This document shows positions 15,168 through 23,162 of a stretch of 23,645 nucleotides of DNA, in pieces. The stretch is taken from the NCBI GenBank assembly GCA_045641505.1, contig JAZUHB010000095.1:1-23645 (forward strand), given 5' to 3'. This DNA comes from JAZQNF01 sp045641505 (GTDB taxonomy: Bacteria; Bacillota; Clostridia; Lachnospirales; Bianqueaceae). The stretch's first letter is position 1. Each line of letters opens with the position of its first letter. Position numbers and translations under genes: made by a program. The notes beneath the pieces were generated by a model that saw nothing but the letters and a program-made list of their open reading frames with translations, had not been told where the DNA came from and ran no database searches.

Positions 15168-17424
15168 GACGGATGACCTGAGGTCTCCCTTCGATCATGG
15201 TGACGGCCACCCGGTCGCCGCTCTTCACGGTGCCGGAGAGGAAGGCCTCGGCGACCTCGTCCTCGATGCTGCGCTGGATCAGGCGGCGCAGCGGACGCGC
15301 GCCGAATTTCTCGTCGTAGCCGTTTTTGGCCAGGTATTCCTTGACGTCCTCGCAGACGAGGATCGTGATGTTCTGGCGCGCGCCGGCCTCGTAGACATCC
15401 CGGAGCATCAGGTCCACGATGCGGCGGATCTCCTCGCGGGTGAGCGAGTGGAAGCAAACCACCTCGTCGATCCGGTTGAGGAATTCGGGACGGAAGATAT
15501 CCTGCAGCGCCGTCTTCGTGAGCTCGGCCTGCGAGGCGTCGGAGTCGGCGGTAAAGCCGAGCGAGTTATTCTTAAAGCCGCTGCCGGCATTGGTGGTCAT
15601 GATGATCACGCAGTTCTCGAAGCTGACGGTGCGGCCCTGTCCGTCGGTCAGACGGCCGTCGTCCAGGATCTGCAGCAGGAGGTTGAACACGTCGGGATGC
15701 GCCTTTTCGATGTCGTCCAGCAGGATGACGGAAAAGGGATGGCGGCGGACCTGCTCGGTCATCTGGCCGCCTTCCTCATAGCCGACGTAGCCCGGAGGCG
15801 CGCCGACCAGGCGGGAGACGGAGTACATCTCCATGTATTCGCTCATGTCGAAGCGGATCAGGGACTCCTCGGAGCCGAAAAGCTCGATTGCGAGGGTCTT
15901 GACCAGCTCGGTCTTGCCGACACCGGTGGGGCCGGCGAAGATGAAGGACGCGGGCTTCTTTTCCTTGCGGAAGCCGGAGCGGTTGCGGCGGATGGCGCGG
16001 GCCACGGCGCTGACCGCCTGGTCCTGGCCGATGAGCCGCTCGTGGAGCCGGTCCTCCAGCGTGAGGAGCTTCTCCGCTTCCTCATGGGTGAGACGCTTCA
16101 CCGGGATTTTGGTCCAGCCCTCGATCACCTGGGCGAGATCGTCGTAGGTGATGGGCACGTGGAGCGACTCCTCCCGGAGAGCCTCGATCTCCTTTTCGAG
16201 ACGGAGCTCCTCGACACGGCTGCGGGCGACGCCCTCGAAGTTCTCGGAGGAGGCGAGGTCATCCTTCTCCTGCCGGACCTCCTCCAGCCGCTTCGTGAGC
16301 TTCTCGAGCTCGGCAAGGCCGGTGTTGCGGAGGTTCACCCGGGCCGCGGCCTCGTCGATCACGTCGATGGCCTTGTCCGGCAGATAGCGCTGCTGGATGT
16401 AGCGGTGGGAGAGATAGACGGCGTCCTCGCAGATCTCGTCGGAGATGAAGACGTTGTGATAGGCTTCGTAACGGGGACGGAGGCCCTTCAGGATCTCCAC
16501 CGTGTCGGCGGGGGAGGGCTCGTCCACGATGATCGGCTGGAAACGGCGCTCCAGCGCGGGATCGTGTTCGATGTAGCGGCGGTATTCGTCCAGGGTGGTG
16601 GTGCCGATGATCTGCAGCTTGCCGCCGGCCAGCGCGGGCTGCAGGATGTTGGCGGCGTTCATGGTGTTCTGCGCGTCGCCGGCGCCCACGAGATTGTGGA
16701 TCTCGTCGATGACCAGGATGACGTTGCCGTCCTTCACCACCTCGTCGATGATGGCCTTCATACGGGCCTCGAACTGGCCGCGGAACTGCGTGCCGGCCAC
16801 GATGCCGGTCATGTCCAGCAGGAAGACCTTCTTCTTAAGGAACTTGGGAGGAAGCGACTGCTCGGCGATGCGGAGCGCCAGGCCCTCGGCGATGGCGGTC
16901 TTGCCGACGCCGGGTTCGCCGATCAGCACGGGATTGTTCTTGGTACGGCGGTTGAGGATCTGGATCATCCGGTCGATCTCGGAGGCGCGTCCCACGATGG
17001 GATCGATCTCGCCGTCCAGAGCCTTCGCGGTGAGGTCCGCGCTGAATTTGCGCAGAGCCTTCAGCGAATCGTTCCGGCGGTCCTTGCGGCCCTTCGGAGC
17101 GTTGGTACCGTCCTCGTCGGAGGTTTCGGTATCCTCGTTGTCGCCCACGGGCGAGGCGCCGGTGAGCATGTTCATGAGATCCTGGGGCATCATCTGCTCC
17201 AGACCCTCGAGATCGCCGCTCTGCGAGAGGTTTTCCATCATCTCGTTCATCTGTTCGCTGAGATTCTGGACATCCTCGGGCTTCATGACGTTCCCGATCA
17301 TGTTTTTCAAAAGCCCCTTCTTCTGGGCGCAGGGCAGGCACAGCGCAAGCCGCTTGGCTTCACCGTTTTCCACCTTGTTCACGAAGAGGACGGCGGTATT
17401 CTTGTTGCAAATCTGACAAAGCAT
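15157..17424 (-). CDS. clpE: ClpE-type AAA+ protease ATPase with N-terminal zinc finger
   Basis: This Hsp100 unfoldase probably feeds proteins to ClpP. The 755-residue product starts with a four-cysteine zinc finger (C3, C6, C29, C32; MLCQIC and CLPC), the feature that separates ClpE from ClpC. A Met/Glu-rich linker follows, then AAA domain 1 with GEPGVGKT at 169-176, a short coiled middle region rich in Glu/Arg, and AAA domain 2 with GPTGVGKT at 498-505. LGF at 622-624 sits where ClpC has its ClpP-docking VGF loop. I chose the ATG at 17424 because AGGAG lies about 8 bases upstream and the zinc finger begins at residue 3; an upstream ATG in frame at 17457 would add 11 residues without a ribosome site. 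It is transcribed away from tdk and overlaps the eamA gene. Confidence 0.94.
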   Translation of the reverse strand: MLCQICNKNTAVLFVNKVENGEAKRLALCLPCAQKKGLLKNMIGNVMKPEDVQNLSEQMNEMMENLSQSGDLEGLEQMMPQDLMNMLTGASPVGDNEDTETSDEDGTNAPKGRKDRRNDSLKALRKFSADLTAKALDGEIDPIVGRASEIDRMIQILNRRTKNNPVLIGEPGVGKTAIAEGLALRIAEQSLPPKFLKKKVFLLDMTGIVAGTQFRGQFEARMKAIIDEVVKDGNVILVIDEIHNLVGAGDAQNTMNAANILQPALAGGKLQIIGTTTLDEYRRYIEHDPALERRFQPIIVDEPSPADTVEILKGLRPRYEAYHNVFISDEICEDAVYLSHRYIQQRYLPDKAIDVIDEAAARVNLRNTGLAELEKLTKRLEEVRQEKDDLASSENFEGVARSRVEELRLEKEIEALREESLHVPITYDDLAQVIEGWTKIPVKRLTHEEAEKLLTLEDRLHERLIGQDQAVSAVARAIRRNRSGFRKEKKPASFIFAGPTGVGKTELVKTLAIELFGSEESLIRFDMSEYMEMYSVSRLVGAPPGYVGYEEGGQMTEQVRRHPFSVILLDDIEKAHPDVFNLLLQILDDGRLTDGQGRTVSFENCVIIMTTNAGSGFKNNSLGFTADSDASQAELTKTALQDIFRPEFLNRIDEVVCFHSLTREEIRRIVDLMLRDVYEAGARQNITILVCEDVKEYLAKNGYDEKFGARPLRRLIQRSIEDEVAEAFLSGTVKSGDRVAVTMIEGRPQVIRHEN

Positions 17425-17470
17425 GCAGAGACTCCTTCTGTTTTGCGCGGGTTTCAAAGAGATTTGTTAT

Positions 17471-17499
17471 ATTATACCACATTTCGTCGGGTCATTTCA
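17471..17499 (-). promoter_or_regulatory. Probable clpE promoter (extended -10)
   Basis: On the minus strand a perfect TATAAT (17476-17471) is preceded by TGG, giving an extended -10. A weak -35-like TGAAAT lies 17 bp further upstream (17499-17494). Transcription should begin near 17464, about 40 bases before the clpE start. An interrupted near-palindrome of the form GGTGAAATGACC overlaps the -35 side and could be an operator, but I do not match it to CtsR or HrcA sites. Confidence 0.75.
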
Positions 17500-17555
17500 C
17501 CTATTATTCTCAATATTTTTCCAGGAAGGGCTGCGGCGGCGGCGAGAAGAAAGCC

Positions 17556-17584
17556 TTGCGCACCCTCCCGCCGCGCGCTATAAT
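17556..17584 (+). promoter_or_regulatory. Probable sigma-A promoter for tdk
   Basis: TTGCGC (17556-17561) and a perfect TATAAT (17579-17584) are separated by 17 bp. The expected start near 17591 is about 24 bases before tdk, with GGAGG at 17604-17608. This promoter would drive tdk and, through the hairpin array, deoC. Confidence 0.8.
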
Positions 17585-17614
17585 GACCGTGAATGAAGAA
17601 CGTGGAGGAATACC

Positions 17615-18196
17615 ATGGCAAAGCTTTATTTCAAATACGGCGCGATGGGCAGCTCGAAGACCGCGAATGCCCTGATCACCAAATTCAACTATGAAGAGAT
17701 GGGCATGAAGGCCTGGCTCATCAAGCCCGCCACCGACGACCGGGACGGCGCCGATTGGGTGAAATCCCGCATCGGCCTTTCTCAGCAGGCCACCGTGATC
17801 GGTCCCGAAACCGACGTGATGGAGGAGTTTCTGAAGACCGAGGGCGTGGACGCGGTCATCGTCGACGAGTGCCAGTTCTTTTCGCCGGCACAGATCGACG
17901 CGTTCCGCGAGATCGTCGACCTGTATAACGTGCCGGTTCTCTGCTTCGGTTTGCGTACAGATTTTCAGACGCACCTGTTCCCCGGGAGCCGCCGGCTGTT
18001 CGAGCTGGCCGATTCCATCACCGAAATCAAGACGATCTGCCGCTGCGGCTCAAAGGCGACGGTCAACGCGCGTCTCGACGGCGAGGGCCGGGTCCTGACC
18101 GAGGGCGCGCAGGTGTTCATCGGCGGGAACGGCAGCTATGTGGCGATGTGCCATAAGTGCTGGCGGGAAGCGATCGAGAGGCAGAAGAAGGAATAA
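17615..18196 (+). CDS. tdk: Thymidine kinase Tdk
   Basis: Tdk phosphorylates thymidine to dTMP with ATP, a salvage step in the cytoplasm. The 193-residue product is of normal bacterial type II length. It has a phosphate-binding loop GAMGSSKT at residues 9-16; Ser14 stands where Gly is usual in GxxxSGKT loops, a small variation. The catalytic base is Glu85 in VDECQFF. The lasso region holds likely zinc ligands C142, C144, C179 and C182 (ICRCG and CHKC). ATG 17615 follows GGAGG. The TAA stop (18194-18196) lies inside the first AATAAC of the hairpin array. Neighbours deoC and the nucleoside importer support a salvage role. Confidence 0.96.
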   Translation: MAKLYFKYGAMGSSKTANALITKFNYEEMGMKAWLIKPATDDRDGADWVKSRIGLSQQATVIGPETDVMEEFLKTEGVDAVIVDECQFFSPAQIDAFREIVDLYNVPVLCFGLRTDFQTHLFPGSRRLFELADSITEIKTICRCGSKATVNARLDGEGRVLTEGAQVFIGGNGSYVAMCHKCWREAIERQKKE

Positions 18197-18299
18197 CGGC
18201 GCGGAGCGCAATAACGGCGGCCTGCGGCCGCAATAACGGTCCGGAGCGCAATAACGGCCGCGCAATGCGCGGCAATAACGGCGCCTGCGGCGCAATAAC
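18192..18299 (-). repeat. Tandem GTTATT-hairpin array, locus 2 (reverse orientation)
   Basis: On the plus strand AATAAC occurs at 18192, 18210, 18232, 18250, 18274 and 18294; on the minus strand these read GTTATT. The five gaps hold GC-rich inverted repeats with 3-base loops: GCGC/GCGC with loop GGA (18199-18209), GCGGCC/GGCCGC with TGC (18217-18231), a degenerate GTCC/GCGC with GGA (18239-18249), GCCGCGC/GCGCGGC with AAT (18257-18273) and GCGCC/GGCGC with TGC (18281-18293). Stem length varies from 4 to 7 bp while the loop stays at three. The total span is 108 bp with six motifs, as at 1244-1351. The array begins inside the tdk stop codon and ends 25 bases before deoC. Confidence 0.93.
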
Positions 18300-18324
18300 A
18301 AAGATCAATCCAAGGAGGTTTCAT

Positions 18325-18984
18325 ATGGATATCAAGGATATTTTGGCGAAATGCGATCATACGCTTCTGAAGCAGTCGGCGACCTGGGCGCAGATCCGGG
18401 AGATCGTGGACCAGGGCATCGAGTTCGGCTGCGCGAGCGTCTGCATTCCGGCGAGCTACGTGAAGCAGGCGGCTGAGTACGCGCAGGGCCGCGTCGCGAT
18501 CTGCACCGTCATCGGCTTTCCGAACGGCTACAGCACCACCGAGACCAAGTGCTTCGAGACTGCGAACGCCGTCGCGAACGGCGCGGACGAGATCGACATG
18601 GTCATCGACATCGGCTGGCTGAAGGACGGCCTAGACGCGCAGGTGGAGGAGGAGATCCGCCGCGTCAAGGAGGCCTGCTGCGGCAAGCTCCTCAAGGTCA
18701 TCATCGAGACCTGCCTGCTGACCGAGGATGAGAAGATCCGCATGTGCGGCATCGTCTCCCGCGCCGGCGCCGATTTCATCAAGACCTCGACCGGCTTTTC
18801 CACCGGCGGTGCCACCTTCGAGGATGTCGCGCTGTTCAAAAAGTACGTGGCTCCCGGCGTCCGCATCAAGGCGGCCGGGGGCATTTCCTCTCTCGAGGAT
18901 GCCGAGAAGATGATCGAGCTGGGCGCGGACCGTCTCGGCACCAGCCGCATCGTGAAGGTCGCGATCGCCCTCGGCGAAAAGTGA
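18325..18984 (+). CDS. deoC: Deoxyribose-phosphate aldolase DeoC
   Basis: DeoC splits 2-deoxyribose-5-phosphate into glyceraldehyde-3-phosphate and acetaldehyde, letting deoxynucleosides serve as carbon source. The 219-residue product is of normal length for the short bacterial type. The Schiff-base lysine is Lys153 in DFIKTSTGF. Other conserved parts are CDHTLLK at the N-terminus, CTVIGFPNG, ADEIDMVIDI with the acidic catalytic residue, and VRIKAAGGIS with the second active-site lysine. ATG 18325 is chosen because AAGGAGG lies at 18312-18318; the frame remains open upstream to 18157, but that part only translates the hairpin array and the end of tdk. It follows tdk and precedes the nucleoside importer, making a deoxynucleoside-use cluster. 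Confidence 0.96.
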   Translation: MDIKDILAKCDHTLLKQSATWAQIREIVDQGIEFGCASVCIPASYVKQAAEYAQGRVAICTVIGFPNGYSTTETKCFETANAVANGADEIDMVIDIGWLKDGLDAQVEEEIRRVKEACCGKLLKVIIETCLLTEDEKIRMCGIVSRAGADFIKTSTGFSTGGATFEDVALFKKYVAPGVRIKAAGGISSLEDAEKMIELGADRLGTSRIVKVAIALGEK

Positions 18985-18986
18985 TA

Positions 18987-19015
18987 TTGACATCGGCCCG
19001 TTTTTGGCCTATCTT
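18987..19015 (+). promoter_or_regulatory. Probable promoter for the bmp lipoprotein gene
   Basis: A perfect TTGACA (18987-18992) lies three bases after the deoC stop. TATCTT (19010-19015) follows after 17 bp. The expected start is about 19021-19023, which would put a stem-loop (19030-19044) at the very 5' end of the bmp mRNA. This would let the binding protein be made independently of tdk-deoC. Confidence 0.75.
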
Positions 19016-19021
19016 ATTTTT

Positions 19022-19044
19022 GTTATTTGCCTGCGGAACGCAGG
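19022..19044 (+). repeat. Possible single degenerate GTTATT-hairpin unit / bmp leader stem-loop
   Basis: GTTATT at 19022-19027 is followed two bases later by a perfect 6-bp stem CCTGCG/CGCAGG with loop GAA (19030-19044). The layout matches a unit of the two arrays, on the plus strand. It also lies at the predicted 5' end of the bmp transcript, where a stem-loop could slow decay. It may instead be an unrelated leader hairpin. Confidence 0.5.
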
Positions 19045-19072
19045 TCAAAAAATACATAGGGAGGATATTGTA

Positions 19073-20200
19073 ATGAAAAAGTTCTTTGCCATCCTTCTGG
19101 TTGGGATGCTGGCTCTGTCCTGCCTCGCCGGTTGCGCGGGCGGCGGAAACAAGAACGGTTATGACTACGACGCGATCCCCGATACCGTGGAATCCGCGGA
19201 CGGCAAGTACGAAATCGCTTTCGTTACCGATGTCGGCCAGCTGAAGGACAAGTCCTTCAACCAGGGCACCTGGGAAGGCGTCAAGCGCTATGCCAAGGAA
19301 AACAACAAGACCTATAAGTACTATCAGCCCGATAACGGCCAGAACGCCACTGACGACGACCGTTACAACGCGATGGCTGCTGCTGCCAAGAACGGTGCGA
19401 AGATCATCGTCTGCGCCGGCTTCATGCAGGGCACCGCTCTTGCCAAGGCTGCCGAGGAGTTCACCGAAGTCAAGTTCGTCTTCATCGACGGTTGGTCACT
19501 GAGTATGGACAACGTGGCCGGCATCATCTTCCGTGAGGAGCAGTCCGGTTACCTGGCCGGTTACGCTGCGGTCATGGAAGGCTACACCAAGCTCGGCTTC
19601 GCCGGTGGCGGTGGCGGAACCAATCCCGCCTGCTGCCGTTTCGGTTACGGCTTCGTTCAGGGCGCCGCGGCTGCCGCTGAAGCGAAGGGTGTCGATGTTG
19701 CCATCAAGTACAGCTGGAACTACGGTGATACCTTCGCCGCCTCCGCTGAGCTTCAGACCATGCTGAACGGCTGGTACTCCACCGGTACCGAGGTCGTCTT
19801 CGCCTGCGGCGGCTCCATGTGCCAGTCCGCTTTCGCGGCTGCTTCCGCGAACCAGGGCAAGGTCATCGGCGTCGACGTCGACCAGTCCGCTGAGTCCTCT
19901 ACCGTTATCACCTCTGCCACCAAGGGTCTGCGCGAGGCCGTTATGCTGGCCTGCGCCGCTGCCTACGGCACCAACTGGGCTTCTGAGTACGGCGGAGACA
20001 ACTGCAAGAACCTCGGCGCTGAGGTCGATGCTGTCGGTCTGCCCACCGATACCTGGTCTCTCAAGAACTTCTCCATCGACGAGTACAACACTCTGTTCGC
20101 GAAGCTGAAGAACGGTTCCGTCACCATCGAGGGTTCTCCCGCTGCCGAGAATTACGCCGGCGGTACGATGGGCCGTGTGACCGTCGAGATCGTCAAGTAA
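19073..20200 (+). CDS. bmpA: BMP-family nucleoside-binding lipoprotein
   Basis: This is the substrate-binding protein of the ABC importer encoded downstream. Bmp/PnrA-family proteins bind purine and other nucleosides outside the membrane. The 375-residue product starts with a lipoprotein signal peptide: two lysines, a hydrophobic core and a lipobox LAGC with Cys21. The mature part shows IAFVTDVGQLKDKSFNQGTWEG, KIIVCAGFMQG, KFVFIDGWSLS and VIGVDVDQS, the usual BMP landmarks. ATG 19073 follows GGGAGGA; the frame is open upstream to 19004 but without signal-peptide sense. GCT, GGT and TCT codons are commoner here than in its neighbours, as expected for a highly expressed gene. A terminator follows, so it should be made in excess over nupO. 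Exact ligand is not known. Confidence 0.94.
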   Translation: MKKFFAILLVGMLALSCLAGCAGGGNKNGYDYDAIPDTVESADGKYEIAFVTDVGQLKDKSFNQGTWEGVKRYAKENNKTYKYYQPDNGQNATDDDRYNAMAAAAKNGAKIIVCAGFMQGTALAKAAEEFTEVKFVFIDGWSLSMDNVAGIIFREEQSGYLAGYAAVMEGYTKLGFAGGGGGTNPACCRFGYGFVQGAAAAAEAKGVDVAIKYSWNYGDTFAASAELQTMLNGWYSTGTEVVFACGGSMCQSAFAAASANQGKVIGVDVDQSAESSTVITSATKGLREAVMLACAAAYGTNWASEYGGDNCKNLGAEVDAVGLPTDTWSLKNFSIDEYNTLFAKLKNGSVTIEGSPAAENYAGGTMGRVTVEIVK

Positions 20201-20212
20201 TAAGACAATCGC

Positions 20213-20247
20213 AAAAGGAGGAAGAACGACGTTCTTCCTCCTTTTTT
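20213..20247 (+). terminator. Strong hairpin terminator between bmp and nupO
   Basis: A perfect 15-bp inverted repeat starts AAAAGGAGG (20213-20227), has a 3-base loop GAC, and is completed at 20231-20245, ending in a run of six T's (20242-20247). It lies 12 bp after the bmp stop. Inside an ABC-transporter operon this position is typical of partial termination that raises the level of the binding protein. Confidence 0.9.
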
Positions 20248-20257
20248 CTAAAGCCGC

Positions 20258-20277
20258 GGCCGTGCTCCGGCGCGGCC
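20258..20277 (+). other. Hairpin with UNCG-type tetraloop in the nupO leader
   Basis: GGCCGTGC (20258-20265) pairs with GCGCGGCC (20270-20277) through seven Watson-Crick pairs and one G-U pair in RNA. The loop is TCCG closed by C-G, i.e. the very stable cUNCGg tetraloop. There is no T-run. It probably stabilises the 5' end of the nupO message left after processing or partial termination. Confidence 0.65.
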
Positions 20278-20285
20278 TCCGGGAG

Positions 20286-20310
20286 AGCGGACCGTTTCAC
20301 GGTCGCTTTT
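20286..20310 (+). other. Second hairpin before nupO, weak terminator-like
   Basis: AGCGGACCGT pairs with ACGGTCGCT through about nine pairs and one bulged base, around loop TTC (20296-20298). A short T-run (20307-20310) follows. It lies 31 bases before the nupO start and could act as a weak attenuator or a structural element of the leader. Confidence 0.5.
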
Positions 20311-20341
20311 GCTTCTCTATTTTGTGCAAAGGAATTACGCT

Positions 20342-21882
20342 ATGGAAAACGATTACGTAATTGAGATGCTGCATATTACCAAGGTTTTCCCGGGTATCGT
20401 CGCGAACGACGATATCACTCTGCAGCTTCGCCGCGGCGAGATTCACGCCCTTCTGGGTGAGAACGGCGCCGGCAAGTCCACTCTGATGAGCGTGCTCTTC
20501 GGCCTTTATCAGCCGGAGGAGGGCGAAATCCGTAAGGACGGCAAAACCGTCACCATCAACGACCCCAACGACGCCACGGCGCTGGGCATCGGCATGGTCC
20601 ACCAGCATTTCAAGCTGGTCGAGGTTTTCTCCGTGCTCGACAACATCATCCTCGGTGCCGAGACCACGAAGCTCGGCTTCCTTCAGAAGAAGGAGGCCCG
20701 CGCGAAGGTCGAGGCGCTGATCGAAAAATACGGTCTGGGCGTCGATCTCGATGCCACGGTGGCGGACATCTCCGTCGGCATGCAGCAGCGTGTCGAGATT
20801 CTGAAGATGCTGTACCGCGACAACGACATCCTCATTTTCGATGAGCCCACGGCTGTTCTGACTCCGCAGGAAATCGATGAGCTGATGGACATCATGCGCT
20901 CCTTCGCGCGTGAGGGCAAATCCATCCTGTTCATTTCTCATAAACTGAACGAAATTCTCGCGGTCGCGGACCGCGTCACCATCCTCCGGAAGGGCAAGTT
21001 CGTCGGCACCGTGAACACGGCCGACACGAACAAGCAGGAGCTCTCCAACATGATGGTCGGCCGCCCCGTGCAGCTCGAGGTGCAGAAGACGCCCGCCGAG
21101 CCGAAGGAAGTGGTGCTGGACGTCAGGAACCTCACCGTTCCCTCGAAAATCCACAAGAACAACGCCGTCAAGGACGTTTCCTTCACGGTCCGCGCCGGTG
21201 AGATCTGCTGCATCGCCGGTATCGACGGCAACGGTCAGACCGAGCTGATCTACGGCATCACCGGCCTCGAGAAGGCCTCTGCCGGCACGATCGAGGTCTG
21301 CGACGAGGACGTGACCGCCTATTCCATCCGCGACCGTCAGGGCGCCGGGTTCTCCTACATTCCGGAGGACCGCCACAAGCACGGCCTGATCCTCGATTTC
21401 AACCTGAAGAACAATCTGGTGCTGCAGCGCTTCAAGGAGCCGAAGTTCCAGAAGAGCGGCTTCATCCGCTTCGGCGAGATCGACCGCTACGCGGACGACC
21501 TCATCGAGCGCTACGACATCCGTTCCGGCGAGGGCGGCGACAGCATGGCCCGCAGCATGAGCGGCGGCAATCAGCAGAAGGCCATCATCGGCCGTGAGAT
21601 CGACCGCGACAAGAAGCTGATCATCGCGGTCCAGCCCACCCGCGGCCTGGACGTCGGCGCCATCGAGAACGTCCATAAGCAGCTCGTGGCCGAGCGCGAC
21701 AAGGGCAAGGCCGTCCTGCTGGTATCCCTGGAGCTGGATGAGGTCATGAGCCTTTCCGACCGCATCCTGTGCATGTATGACGGGCAGATCGTCGGCAGCT
21801 TTGACCCGAAGCAGATCACGCCCGCCGAGCTCGGCCTCTACATGGTCGGCGCCAAGAAAATGACGAAGGAGGAGATGACGCT

Positions 21883-21886
<4 letters not shown>
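20342..21886 (+). CDS. nupO: Nucleoside ABC importer ATPase with two ATP-binding domains
   Basis: This cytoplasmic ATPase powers nucleoside import with the two permeases that follow. The 514-residue protein has two fused ABC domains, as in NupO/YufO and sugar importers such as RbsA. Domain 1 has Walker A GENGAGKST (39-47), a variant signature SVGMQ (144-148) and Walker B LIFDEPTA with Asp167 and Glu168. Domain 2 has a degenerate Walker A GIDGNGQTE (293-301), signature SGGNQQK (407-413) and VQPTRGLD in place of the usual D-E Walker B. One degenerate ATP site is normal in this family. ATG 20342 follows AAAGGA at 20328-20333; an alternative start at 20309 would add 11 residues within the leader hairpin. 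It overlaps nupP by 4 bp. Confidence 0.94.
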
Positions 21887-23160
<1,274 letters not shown>

Positions 23161-23162
23161 GT

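Noticed and set aside
15565..15570. A further GTTATT inside clpE
   Set aside because: No hairpin follows, and it is explained by conserved coding sequence next to the LGF loop.
14956..17583. An 875-residue plus-strand open frame opposite clpE
   Set aside because: It is antisense to clpE with its clear AAA motifs and runs across the divergent promoter region.
18985..19072. Riboswitch in the bmp leader
   Set aside because: The 88-bp gap holds a promoter and one small hairpin; too little room remains for a purine-type aptamer, and no aptamer core is visible.
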